Positions 26,681 to 35,785 of a stretch of 64,000 bases of DNA are shown piece after piece. Numbering within the stretch: the first letter of the stretch is position 1; each line of letters begins with the position of its first letter. The stretch covers positions 1 through 64,000 of the forward strand of contig NZ_JABBCQ020000002.1 in assembly GCF_012844455.2 (NCBI RefSeq). The letters are read 5' to 3'. The notes beneath the pieces were generated by a model. The model was not told the DNA's origin and searched no databases. It saw nothing but the letters and a program-made list of their open reading frames with translations. A program made the translations under genes and the position numbers. Origin of the DNA: Comamonas suwonensis (GTDB taxonomy: Bacteria > Pseudomonadota > Gammaproteobacteria > Burkholderiales > Burkholderiaceae_C).

Positions 26681-27817
26681 ATGGCTTTTATCAACTACGT
26701 CACCCAGATCCAGTTTGACTTTGGCGCTATCCAGCTGCTGCGCGCTGAGTGCGAGCGCGTGGGCATTACCAAACCGTTGATCGTGACCGACCCTGGTGTC
26801 AAAGCCGCAGGCATTTTGCAAAAAGCGGTGGATGCGCTGGGCGGCTTGCCCCACGCGGTGTTTGACCAGACCCCTTCCAACCCTACAGAGGCGGCCGTGC
26901 GCGCTGCGGCTGGAATCTACAAAACCCAGGTCTGCGACGGGCTGATTGCCGTGGGTGGAGGCAGCGCCATTGATTGCGCCAAGGGCGTCGCCATTGCCGC
27001 CACACATGAGGGGCCGCTTTCGCACTACGCCACGATAGAAGGCGGCTCGCCACGAATCACCGAACAAGTGGCACCGTTGATTGCCGTACCCACAACCAGT
27101 GGCACGGGCAGTGAGGTGGCACGCGGTGCCATTTTGATCGTGGATGACCACCGCAAGCTGGGCTTTCACAGCTGGCATCTGGTGCCCAAAACCGCTATCT
27201 GCGACCCTGAGCTGACCTTTGGCCTACCCCCCATGCTGACAGCCGCCACGGGCATGGATGCGATTGCCCATTGCATGGAAACCTTTATGGCGGCTGCCTT
27301 CAATCCACCTGCGGATGGCATTGCGCTCGATGGTTTGGCACGTGGCTGGGCACATATCGAACGCGCCACCCGCGATGGGCAAGATGCGGAAGCCCGCCGT
27401 CAGCTGATGAGTGCCAGCATGCAAGGTGCCATGGCCTTCCAGAAAGGACTGGGCTGCGTACACAGTCTGAGCCACAGTCTGGGAGGCGTGAACCCGCGCC
27501 TGCACCACGGCACGCTCAACGCCATGTTTTTAGCGGCCGTTGTGCGATTCAATGCTGACGCCGAAAGCGTGCAGCGCGAAAATCGTTTGAACCGCATTGC
27601 CCATGCCATGAACCTGAGCAGCGGCAGTGACATCCCTAATGCGATTCGCGAGATGAATGCCCGGCTAGGCCTGCCCACCGGCCTTGCTGCCATGGGTGTG
27701 GGAAGCGCGCAATTTGAAGCCATCATCAGCGGCGCCCTCAAGGATCATTGCCATGCCACAAACCCACGCCTGGCCACCGTTCAGGACTACGAGCAGATGC
27801 TGAGCACATCGCTCTGA
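26681..27817 (+). CDS. Iron-containing alcohol dehydrogenase
   Basis: Group III NAD(P)-dependent dehydrogenase of 378 residues. The N-terminal Rossmann-like part has the family's GGGSAIDCAKG motif; the metal-binding C-terminal part contains AIAHCMETF, HSLSHSLGGVNPRLHHGTLN with several metal-ligand histidines, and the expected spacing. Substrate specificity cannot be read from the sequence. It stands alone between kdpE and a strong terminator, 170 bp from kdpE. Confidence 0.92.
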   Translation: MAFINYVTQIQFDFGAIQLLRAECERVGITKPLIVTDPGVKAAGILQKAVDALGGLPHAVFDQTPSNPTEAAVRAAAGIYKTQVCDGLIAVGGGSAIDCAKGVAIAATHEGPLSHYATIEGGSPRITEQVAPLIAVPTTSGTGSEVARGAILIVDDHRKLGFHSWHLVPKTAICDPELTFGLPPMLTAATGMDAIAHCMETFMAAAFNPPADGIALDGLARGWAHIERATRDGQDAEARRQLMSASMQGAMAFQKGLGCVHSLSHSLGGVNPRLHHGTLNAMFLAAVVRFNADAESVQRENRLNRIAHAMNLSSGSDIPNAIREMNARLGLPTGLAAMGVGSAQFEAIISGALKDHCHATNPRLATVQDYEQMLSTSL

Positions 27818-27844
27818 TACGACACCGAATTCAGCCTGCCAAAA

Positions 27845-27884
27845 CAACACAGCCCTCCGCACCAATATGCGGAGGGCTGTGTTG
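27845..27884. terminator. Bidirectional terminator between convergent genes
   Basis: A perfect 17-bp stem (CAACACAGCCCTCCGCA 27845-27861, TGCGGAGGGCTGTGTTG 27868-27884) with a 6-nt loop between the convergent alcohol dehydrogenase and AI-2E-family genes. It lacks a long T tract, but its strength and position fit a shared terminator. Confidence 0.75.
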
Positions 27885-27898
27885 CATGCTCCTCAAAT

Positions 27899-30514
27899 TC
27901 AAGCCTCGGCTGCGGGCCCTTGCTTCAGCACCTCGCGCACTTGCTCCATCAACTGCTGGGCCATGCTGCTGAGCACTGCCAGTTCATCGTCAGACAAGTT
28001 GCGGGGCTCATCGTCCAGAATGGCAAAGCAGCCCAGCACATGGCCTTTCTTATCGGTCAAGGGCACGCCTGCATAAAAACGCAGCTTCAGACTTTGTACC
28101 GTCGGGTCAGCCGCAAAGCGTGGGTCTCGCGCCAAGTCCCCCACCACAATGGCTTCTTCTTCATACACCACATAGGATGAAACCGTGCTTTCGCGCGGAA
28201 GACTGTGCAGCGCCACACCTTCTTCAGGCGATGGCAGCAAACTGCCCGGCGTATAGACCCTGTCTGCATCCACCCATGAGACTTGCGCCCATTTGACGTT
28301 GAAGGCGTTGATAGCCTGCTTGGCCGTCTCGTGATAAAGCAGGGTCAGCGACGGGCTCAGCACACCACTGGCATGCAGCGCTTTGACGCGCAGCGCATCA
28401 CCTTCAGGGATCGGCGCGGCAATGACGCTCTCACCCGAGTCATCGACCTGCATGGCTTCTACCCATAGATGCAACTCATGCAGACTGGTCACGCAGGCCT
28501 GCGCACCGCACTGCGCGGCAAAATTAGGGTCTGCAGCCACGGTAGGTGCATTCCACAGGCACAAAACCACACGTGCCCGTGGCCAGTGCCGGCGAATACG
28601 ACGCACCATGCGCCGCGCCACGCTTTGGGGCTGGTTGTTAAAGATGGAGAGCACCAGCAAGTCCGAGATCTGCATGGCCTTGGCCCATTCTCCATCTCCC
28701 AGTTGTCCATTCGCATCTGGTAGCAACGCCAGAGAATCGGTGGTCAAGGCCCATTCAGAGCAGCTCACCTCATGGCCATGCAAGCTCTCGGTGTGCGCCA
28801 CCATGGCCGCACCCAAGGCATCGACCTCCCAGCGTGCGCCAGCGCAATGGATACGCAAGCGGCGCCGTTGATTGCTTTCAGGCAACGGTGCACCGCGGCG
28901 CTTACCGCCGACATGAGGAGCATAGTGATCACGCAACTCTTCAAGCAAGGCACCCATACCGTTAGACAGACGCAGCCGATGCTCAGCAGTGGCCGACTCC
29001 AGGTGCTGCTGAGTAGCAATACGCAGGGCAGGAATGGCAACCTCATCGTAAAAACCACTGATGGCATTGGCACGGTCTTCCGATGTGGGTTTGGATGGCA
29101 TGCGCTCTTCCACAGACTCCACGGCCATGCTGATGGCGTCATCCGCATCATCAGCCAGCAAACGCTGATAAAGCCGCTGCTGCGGGCCCAACACAGGCTC
29201 GCTACCCAGTAGAACCTCCATGAATTTAAGCGATGGAATATAGCGACCCAGCACCAGCAAACACACCGTCAGCGGCGTCGAAAGAATCAGACCGATAGGT
29301 CCCCACAGTGCCGTCCAAAAGGTCGCCGCAACAATGATGGACAGGGTGGACAAGCCGGTACTGGCACCATACAGCCACGGTTCGATCACGTTGTTGCTGA
29401 TCAGCTCCAACAGCAAAATCAAACCCAGCGTCAGCAAGAACATATTCCAGCTAGGATCCACCGCAAAGGCCAGCACCAGCGGAAAAACGGCCGACATCAT
29501 CGCCCCCACATAGGGCACAAAACGCATGATGGCGCCCAGCACCCCCCAGAGAATCGCCCCCGGCACGCCGATAAACCACAGGCCCGCCGCCAGCGGAATG
29601 CCATAGCTGACATTGACGATGAACTGCATGCGCAGATATTTGCCAATACGTTCTGACGCCTCATCCAGCGCATCTGTCGCTACATGGAGATTACCGCCCA
29701 TCAGCCGCAGTAGCCTGTCACGCAAATCATCTCTGTCCAGCAAAATCAAAATCACAAACAGCAGCACAATGCCTGCAGTTGTCACGGGCTCCACAATACG
29801 TACCAGCCACTGCAGCATCCGGGTGGTGGGCTTGGACTCAGGGCTTTGGACCTCGACCTTCTGCACCCGCGCAGTGGCTCCATCAGCGCTGGATATTTCC
29901 TTTTCAAGCGTGTTGTAGGTTTTGAAAACACCATCCCACGCGCTGGGCATGTTGACGCTCTTGCGCAACCCACGCAGTTTTTCGCGAATCGTAGACTGAT
30001 AAGTAGGCAGATCGGCGCTAAGTTGTTGCACCTGACTCCCCAGATACATACCCAGGCCACCCAGCGCCGCCAGTGCAAAAGCCACAACCACAATGGCCGA
30101 AGCCATGCGCGGCAGCCCCCAACGTTTGAGCCGCGATACTGCGGGATCCAGCAAAAAGCCCAACAGCATCGCCAGCGCCAGCGGAATCAGCATGTCCCTG
30201 CCGAAAAACAGCGCCAGGATCACGATAGAGGCAATCAGTAGCCCAATCAGCAGGCGCAGGGCGGGAATCAGATCAGCCAGCTGCATAACGCCGGGCAGCA
30301 TAGTCGACCGAGCACGTCTGTCGGCCCCCTCCCAGGGAGTTGAATCGCCACGTCCCGCTCGCTCTTCGCGGTGCTTCTGCACCAGCGGCGCTGCAGTTTC
30401 AAGTTCTACAGGCGCTCCCGCATGGGGTTCATTTGGCGCAACAGCCCCAAAATTGACAGCAACCGAAGCAGATGCATTGGCAGGCTTCGAGGATTCTGTG
30501 GGAAGGTCAGACAT
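27899..30514 (-). CDS. AI-2E family permease with C-terminal B12-binding-like and GAF domains
   Basis: Large inner-membrane protein of 871 residues. Residues 80-440 form an AI-2E/PerM-type transporter domain: paired N-terminal helices, a soluble insert around 175-230, and a helix bundle ending with ILSTPLTVCLLVLGRYIP. About 450-690 is cytoplasmic; part of it (RLRIHCAGARWEVDALGAAM onward, then ARVVLCLWNAP) looks like a nucleotide/cobalamin-type Rossmann fold. Residues 710-860 are a GAF domain with SYVVYEEEAIVVGDLARDPR and FYAGVPLTDKKGHVLGCFAI. Standard family members stop near 350-400 residues, so this is a sensory fusion. Substrate is unknown. Confidence 0.83.
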   Translation of the reverse strand: MSDLPTESSKPANASASVAVNFGAVAPNEPHAGAPVELETAAPLVQKHREERAGRGDSTPWEGADRRARSTMLPGVMQLADLIPALRLLIGLLIASIVILALFFGRDMLIPLALAMLLGFLLDPAVSRLKRWGLPRMASAIVVVAFALAALGGLGMYLGSQVQQLSADLPTYQSTIREKLRGLRKSVNMPSAWDGVFKTYNTLEKEISSADGATARVQKVEVQSPESKPTTRMLQWLVRIVEPVTTAGIVLLFVILILLDRDDLRDRLLRLMGGNLHVATDALDEASERIGKYLRMQFIVNVSYGIPLAAGLWFIGVPGAILWGVLGAIMRFVPYVGAMMSAVFPLVLAFAVDPSWNMFLLTLGLILLLELISNNVIEPWLYGASTGLSTLSIIVAATFWTALWGPIGLILSTPLTVCLLVLGRYIPSLKFMEVLLGSEPVLGPQQRLYQRLLADDADDAISMAVESVEERMPSKPTSEDRANAISGFYDEVAIPALRIATQQHLESATAEHRLRLSNGMGALLEELRDHYAPHVGGKRRGAPLPESNQRRRLRIHCAGARWEVDALGAAMVAHTESLHGHEVSCSEWALTTDSLALLPDANGQLGDGEWAKAMQISDLLVLSIFNNQPQSVARRMVRRIRRHWPRARVVLCLWNAPTVAADPNFAAQCGAQACVTSLHELHLWVEAMQVDDSGESVIAAPIPEGDALRVKALHASGVLSPSLTLLYHETAKQAINAFNVKWAQVSWVDADRVYTPGSLLPSPEEGVALHSLPRESTVSSYVVYEEEAIVVGDLARDPRFAADPTVQSLKLRFYAGVPLTDKKGHVLGCFAILDDEPRNLSDDELAVLSSMAQQLMEQVREVLKQGPAAEA

Positions 30515-30636
30515 AAACGGCCTTGTTTGTTGTTATTAATGTGAGGAAAGCCCAGACTCAGGCATTGCACGCGAGCCGATCAACATTGTTTGTCAGGATT
30601 CACCGCAATTTCCAAATCAAACAGACAGGGCAAACG

Positions 30637-31728
30637 CTAGAGCGGCTCTACCCGCCCCATATCTGCAGTAGCCAGCCATTGAGCAAACTCATCAGCCAGT
30701 TGCTGACTGGCCGTAACCGAGGCATTCCATGCATTGGCCCGGGCCCCGTGATCACGGCCATAGCTCAAAAAATCATGTCTGTCGGGCAGCTTCCCATTGG
30801 GCAAACGGGCCACCCATGCAGGATCAGGAGCCAGCACGATCATGGAATCCAGATACGCACTGGGCTGGTGGCGGCGCTTCCAGTTTTTATCCAGCCAGCC
30901 GGGCACCACGGCTTTCTGAAAATGCGGGTACAGCACCACCCCCTGCCCTGTCTGCGATGCCAGATAGTCCAGATGCATGTGATAGTCCGCCCAGTAAGCG
31001 CCCCTGGGAGCGCCCGCAATGTCATGCACAGCATCCAGCACAAAGGGGATGGAGCAACTGGCGCGTACAGCATCCATGAAATTGGTGCTCGTCAGACCCG
31101 CCTGTGCAGAGCGCAGGTCATTCACGCCAAATGGCAAGCTGTGCAGGCGATCCCCCTGAGACGTTGAAAACACCACACGCTCCAGCCATGAACCCAGAGC
31201 CTGTCGACTGAAAGCATTGCTGAGAAAGGCCCCTGCATATCCCAGCGGGGTACGCCAAGGTGTGGCGCGCGACAGCAGTCCTTGCCCCCGGGATGCAATG
31301 ACATGCAAACGATAGCGCGGGTGGTTCAAGACTTCTGCGACACGGCCACCGAAGAACTCTTGCAGGCTTTGTGAAAAACGCTCGCTGACCAGGCTCGCTG
31401 GCGGGCGCTTTTCCCCTTCGGGAGGGTCAAAGCGCTGAGCAATATAGTCACGCTCGAGCCGCTCAAAAGCGTGAACAGAATCATTCAAACAAGCCGTCGC
31501 CATGCGCCAGGCACCTATGGATGCGCCAACCAGATCGACTTGATGGTGACTTTGCGTCAGCCAGTGTCCAAAAATAAAACGATCCAGAGGTCCGAGAATC
31601 AGCCCCTTGGGCCCACCCGCCGCAGCTGGTATGACTTTGACCATTTCAGGCTGCAAGCCTTGCTGCTCTACAAGTTGCCGGGCTTTGCGGCCGGCATAGA
31701 TGCGTAATGCTCTTGGTGGTGACGTCAT
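30637..31728 (-). CDS. Patatin-like phospholipase family protein
   Basis: Cytoplasmic protein of 363 residues. It has the glycine-rich oxyanion loop AAAGGPKGL and the nucleophile motif GASIG, the hallmarks of patatin-like serine acyl hydrolases. The usual aspartate-glycine of the dyad is not obvious; the region SGAPRGAYWADYH may correspond. It lies upstream of no clear operon partner; the two-component pair follows on the same strand upstream in the window, 50 bp from its start. Substrate is unknown. Confidence 0.78.
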   Translation of the reverse strand: MTSPPRALRIYAGRKARQLVEQQGLQPEMVKVIPAAAGGPKGLILGPLDRFIFGHWLTQSHHQVDLVGASIGAWRMATACLNDSVHAFERLERDYIAQRFDPPEGEKRPPASLVSERFSQSLQEFFGGRVAEVLNHPRYRLHVIASRGQGLLSRATPWRTPLGYAGAFLSNAFSRQALGSWLERVVFSTSQGDRLHSLPFGVNDLRSAQAGLTSTNFMDAVRASCSIPFVLDAVHDIAGAPRGAYWADYHMHLDYLASQTGQGVVLYPHFQKAVVPGWLDKNWKRRHQPSAYLDSMIVLAPDPAWVARLPNGKLPDRHDFLSYGRDHGARANAWNASVTASQQLADEFAQWLATADMGRVEPL

Positions 31729-31777
31729 TCAACCATTGTGCTTGACGAACGACTTGCAACCACTACGCCCAGAGCAG

Positions 31778-32608
31778 TCACCACGTGATGGTAATTTGGG
31801 TCCCGCCACCCATGCGCGGCTGAATTTCGAACTTGCCGCCCATGGCCTGCGCTCGGCGGCGCATATTGCGCAAACCCATGCCAGTGGAGGTCTCTGTGTT
31901 CGCCTCTTGCCCATCCGTCTGTGCCAAACCTTGGCCGTCATCTTCAATGCTAAGACGCGCATGCACAAAAGCACTTGAGGTATCGGTTTGAGCCGTCGCC
32001 GCCAAGCTAATCCATACCTCATGCGCTTGTGCATGTTGCAGCACGTTGCTGATGGCTTCCTGCAGCACAGCCATGATTTCTCTGGCCATGCTGCCGCGTG
32101 GCAAGCAGCCCGCCGCACCCAGAGCCTCGGGATCCCAGATATCCCAGTGCAGGCTCATACCTTGGCGTTCAAGAACTGGTTGCAGGCGGTGCCGGAATCT
32201 CGCCAGAAGTACGGCTAAGGATTCATTCTGAGCATCCATTGAATCAACAATCAAGCGCAAGTCCAGCAAGCACTGCTCCAGCGCCAGGCGCATTGCCGGG
32301 TCAGGGTGCTGCTCAGACAGACTTATCAGGTGTACCAGCTGGCTGCCCACGCCATCATGCAAGGCAGCAGCCATGCGCCGCCGCTCCAGTTGAACTTCCC
32401 GTGAAGGACGGACACTTTTGCGCCTGCGCCACAGCAAGCTGCGATAGGCTTTAGGCAGCAGCCAGACAAGAGTCCCGGCACTGATCAGCGCACCGAGCGC
32501 AGGGTACCCCCCTTGGAGAGAATGCAAAGCCGCTGAGTCCTGAGCAAAGCAAAGCAGCCACAACAGCAGTTGAATGCCCCAAAGAAGTGACTGCCAAACG
32601 TAAATCAT
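31778..32608 (-). CDS. NarL-type sensor histidine kinase
   Basis: Membrane kinase of 276 residues with two short N-terminal helices (about 3-22 and 36-52) and almost no periplasmic loop. The HisKA_3 dimerisation domain has RRRMAAALHDGVGSQLVHLI (His84) and the HATPase domain has N-box-like VLQEAISNVLQHA, G1 IEDDGQGL and G2 GMGLRNMRRRAQAMGG. The lack of a sensor domain suggests an intramembrane signal or a partner protein. It starts 29 bp after the regulator gene, with AGAGGAAG upstream of its ATG. Confidence 0.88.
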   Translation of the reverse strand: MIYVWQSLLWGIQLLLWLLCFAQDSAALHSLQGGYPALGALISAGTLVWLLPKAYRSLLWRRRKSVRPSREVQLERRRMAAALHDGVGSQLVHLISLSEQHPDPAMRLALEQCLLDLRLIVDSMDAQNESLAVLLARFRHRLQPVLERQGMSLHWDIWDPEALGAAGCLPRGSMAREIMAVLQEAISNVLQHAQAHEVWISLAATAQTDTSSAFVHARLSIEDDGQGLAQTDGQEANTETSTGMGLRNMRRRAQAMGGKFEIQPRMGGGTQITITW

Positions 32609-32637
32609 TCAAGACTTCCTCTGGCGACCTTGGTGAA

Positions 32638-33399
32638 CTAAAACCAGCCTCGCAACGATGCAAAGCGCACGGCCTGCGCACGCGAGCGCACTTGCAGCTT
32701 GCGATAAATATTCTTGATATGCGTGTTGACCGTCATAGTGCTGATTTGCAGCTGTACACCAATTTCAACACTGGTATAGCCGCCAGCCACCATCCGTAGC
32801 ACCTCACTCTCACGGCTGGAAAGTCGGTCTGTCGTGCTAAGGCTGACCTGCGGATCTGAAGCTGGCTTTTTGTCGTAGCGCTGAAGCAGTCGTCTGGCCA
32901 AACTCGGCGTAATGGAAGCTCCGCCATTGGCAACCTGCAGCACAGCCTGAGGGTAATTGCCAAACCATGAATTTTTGACCAAGTAGCCTGTTGCGCCCAG
33001 TTCAAAAGCCCGCAACACCTGCTCTTCGGTTTCCATCACCGACACCACAATGGCTTCTGCATGCGGGTGCTGGCTTTTCATCACGTCAATCAACTCAAGT
33101 CCATCGCCGTCGCCCAGATTCAGATCGAGCAACATGACATCGAAGTCGTTTTGGCGAATGGCTTTTCTCGCATCCTTGAGATTACCGGCCTGCCCCACCA
33201 CCATGGTGCGGCGATCATTCATGATTTCCTGCGCAATCACCATACGCAGATGAGCATCATCATCAATCAGCAACACCCGAACCGGCTTTTCGGGCTGGCC
33301 CACCATGTGGTCAGGCCACATGGAAGGACTTCCAAGCTCCATCGGAGGAGAACGCACAATCTGCGTGTCGCTAGTAAAGATTGCATCTTTCGAGTCCAT
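32638..33399 (-). CDS. NarL/LuxR-type response regulator
   Basis: Regulator of 253 residues, first gene of the pair with the downstream kinase. A 38-residue N-terminal extension precedes the receiver domain (about 40-160; phospho-acceptor Asp92 in VMLLDLNLGDGDG), followed by a LuxR HTH (about 185-250) with SSRESEVLRMVAGGYTSVEI and MTVNTHIKNIYRKL. The ATG at 33399 has AGGAGGG upstream. The long A+T-rich gap 33400-33574 upstream presumably carries the promoter. Confidence 0.9.
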   Translation of the reverse strand: MDSKDAIFTSDTQIVRSPPMELGSPSMWPDHMVGQPEKPVRVLLIDDDAHLRMVIAQEIMNDRRTMVVGQAGNLKDARKAIRQNDFDVMLLDLNLGDGDGLELIDVMKSQHPHAEAIVVSVMETEEQVLRAFELGATGYLVKNSWFGNYPQAVLQVANGGASITPSLARRLLQRYDKKPASDPQVSLSTTDRLSSRESEVLRMVAGGYTSVEIGVQLQISTMTVNTHIKNIYRKLQVRSRAQAVRFASLRGWF

Positions 33400-33574
33400 C
33401 TTTCCCTCCTGACTGCCTTGGTTTGATGTTGCACTGAATTGAGCTGTCCAGCACCACCTAGACAGAAACTCGACAATGCATCATTGAATAATTTTTGACA
33501 ATAAATCCGCAATTTCTGCGCAAGAAGAAATGCAATTTATGTAACAAAATTATCTTACGCAGCCGAATAAAAAT

Positions 33575-34429
33575 CTAAAACTGCACATCCAGCGAATTAG
33601 CCGCATACCAGTTGATAGATGCTTGGCGCAGCACCATGTCGATATCCATGCCCAACGCAAGGCCCGCTTCCGCAGGAAAGGACACGGCCAGCTGACGCTC
33701 GCTCCAGTTCAAAGCCCGAGTTGACGCACGCCAGATAGCCAAATGCAGCACGCCGGTCAAGGGCTCAAAGGTCGGCTGCTCCAGCGGAGTATTCATATAC
33801 TGAAAGGCATCGCTCATGAGCAATGGAAAGTTCCACTGCCGGGCCAGATGGGCGGTAATCTGCCCTGTGCAATATCCCATCAGCTGCGTCTCTACCTCCG
33901 GGCGCTTGGGGTGCATCGGCTCCAGCAGCTCAGCCAGTCGCACAAAGGTCTCTGGATCAGCCGTGCGCAAAAGCAGCTGCCCCAAACCATGCAGCAATCC
34001 CAGCGTATAAGCTGCCGAGGCATTGGCCTGCACCGACATCGCCAGCGCACGCGCAATGCGCGCGGTATCAAGGCTGTAGCGCCAGAAGCCTGCCAGGCTC
34101 CAGCCCCCCTGGGTATGAGTTGCCCCTGTGGGGGCGGATTTTTGCACCAGCTGGCGCAGTTGAACGGGGGCCAGCACCACCAAGGCCTCAGGAATGCTAT
34201 GCACACGCTGGGCCAGCTGGTGCACAGGTCCATTGGCCACAGCCAGCATGCGTGCCGTCAATACCGGGTCTGTTGAAAACAGTTGCACCAGGCTGCGCAT
34301 GCCCGGCTCTAGCTGGCGCAGCTCACTCGACAGCAGTGCAACCGCACGTGGCTGGCTGGGCAGCAGCGCATGCTGCTCCAGCAGCGTTGACAAATTCAGT
34401 GGTTTGGCGCGGATCATGGCTTGGGTCAT
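33575..34429 (-). CDS. HDOD domain protein
   Basis: Single HDOD-domain protein of 284 residues: SRAVALLSSELRQLEPGMRS-type entry, DPVLTARMLAVANGPVHQLA and SIPEALVVLAPVQLRQLV match the domain, an HD-related fold without the metal-binding His-Asp pair, used in signalling, often with c-di-GMP or two-component systems. The start at 34429 (ATG) is preferred over a TTG two codons upstream. It is not obviously operonic. Function is unknown. Confidence 0.82.
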   Translation of the reverse strand: MTQAMIRAKPLNLSTLLEQHALLPSQPRAVALLSSELRQLEPGMRSLVQLFSTDPVLTARMLAVANGPVHQLAQRVHSIPEALVVLAPVQLRQLVQKSAPTGATHTQGGWSLAGFWRYSLDTARIARALAMSVQANASAAYTLGLLHGLGQLLLRTADPETFVRLAELLEPMHPKRPEVETQLMGYCTGQITAHLARQWNFPLLMSDAFQYMNTPLEQPTFEPLTGVLHLAIWRASTRALNWSERQLAVSFPAEAGLALGMDIDMVLRQASINWYAANSLDVQF

Positions 34430-34481
34430 CTGCAATGGGGCGACAAGGCCTGTCGGACAGGATACAGACAGGCTTTAACAG

Positions 34482-35726
34482 TCACAGCTTTTCATCTCTT
34501 TGCAGCTGCACTGGCTGACCCATTACCAGCTGGCTTGCAATCTTGCGTGTGATGGGTTGTAGCACGGAAAAGTGATCCGCACCCTGAACCGAAACGCAAT
34601 GCACCTGCTCCGATTTCCGAGCTGCGCACAGATTATCCAGACTAGTGATATTGCTTGGACGCCTGCTGCCTTCAATGATCCAGGTCGGGCTCTTTATGGC
34701 GTGCGTCCAGTACATGGGGGAGCGCATGCGCTTCTCATCAGCAGAGACCAGCGACCACTTCACAGGCCAGTCATAACCACTGATCTCATCCACCGGACCA
34801 AAAGCAAAGACGCCCTGCACCGGCAAACCCGCCGTGGCCGTCAGCAGCGCCAGCGTCGCCCCGGTGCTGTGCCCACCCAGATAGATACGCGTGGGGTCCA
34901 CATAAGGCAGTTGTGTTGCCTCCAGGATGGCGGCGGCTACATCCTGCACCTCGCCCCAGAAGTATTCACGCTGACCCGGGTTGTCATTGCCACCGCGCAG
35001 CGTGGGGAACAGCATGGCCATACCCGCCTTGCGAAAGGCACTGGCACTTTGATCGTTGGCTGCGGCACCCTCCGTCCAGAAATCATCCAGACTATTGCTA
35101 TCACCGCCCGTCAGCCACACCATCAGCGGCAATTTTTTTCCATCGCCCGGGTTGGGGGTCACAAACGCTTTAAGGGAAAGATTGCCACTCTGATAGCTCA
35201 TGGGCAAAAACATCTGCGCCGGAGGCTTAGGCATGGCCTTGATGGGCATATGCGCAGCGGGGAGCAAGGCGGTAGAGATCATCGTGGTCTTGCCCGCGCG
35301 CGCCTGCATCAAATTCTGCAAGGTGATGGTGCCTGCTGAAATCTGCTGCTCAACTGTTTTTTCAATCTGCGCTTGCTCTGCATCATGCGCAGCACGCAGC
35401 GTTCTTTGCGCTGCATGGCGCACTTTTGCCGTTTCATACTCATCCATTGCGGTGCGGGTGATGCAGCGCCGCTGCTGGTCAACCGGAATGCCCTCTTCCA
35501 TGGCTTTGTCGACCTGAGCAAGATTGAGCTTGATGGTGTGGCAGAGACTGTCACTTTGCGGAGCCAGTGCAGGCGGCCAGACCAAGGGTGCAATTTGGCC
35601 GGCCTGCGCCTTTTGCTTGACTTTGTCCAGCGACACCCAGCCACGTGATGTCATCTTGACGCCGATAAAGACGACCAGCAGAACCACACCGATGACGGGC
35701 AAGATTCTGCCCCTGACTTTTCGCAT
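34482..35726 (-). CDS. Membrane-anchored alpha/beta hydrolase
   Basis: Protein of 414 residues with an N-terminal transmembrane anchor (ILPVIGVVLLVVFIGVKM), a helical segment rich in charged and glutamine residues (about 70-135) and a dienelactone-hydrolase/prolyl-oligopeptidase-like C-terminal domain with MVWLTGGDSNS, nucleophile GGHSTGA and the His in VQGADHFSVL. Predicted to act in the periplasm facing the membrane. ATG 35726 has GGGAG upstream and was preferred over 35741. Substrate is unknown. Confidence 0.78.
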   Translation of the reverse strand: MRKVRGRILPVIGVVLLVVFIGVKMTSRGWVSLDKVKQKAQAGQIAPLVWPPALAPQSDSLCHTIKLNLAQVDKAMEEGIPVDQQRRCITRTAMDEYETAKVRHAAQRTLRAAHDAEQAQIEKTVEQQISAGTITLQNLMQARAGKTTMISTALLPAAHMPIKAMPKPPAQMFLPMSYQSGNLSLKAFVTPNPGDGKKLPLMVWLTGGDSNSLDDFWTEGAAANDQSASAFRKAGMAMLFPTLRGGNDNPGQREYFWGEVQDVAAAILEATQLPYVDPTRIYLGGHSTGATLALLTATAGLPVQGVFAFGPVDEISGYDWPVKWSLVSADEKRMRSPMYWTHAIKSPTWIIEGSRRPSNITSLDNLCAARKSEQVHCVSVQGADHFSVLQPITRKIASQLVMGQPVQLQRDEKL

Positions 35727-35785
35727 CCCGATCTCCCACAAAAAGGCCGCCTGTCATTTCCATGAGCTGGCGGCCCGGTTGGAGA

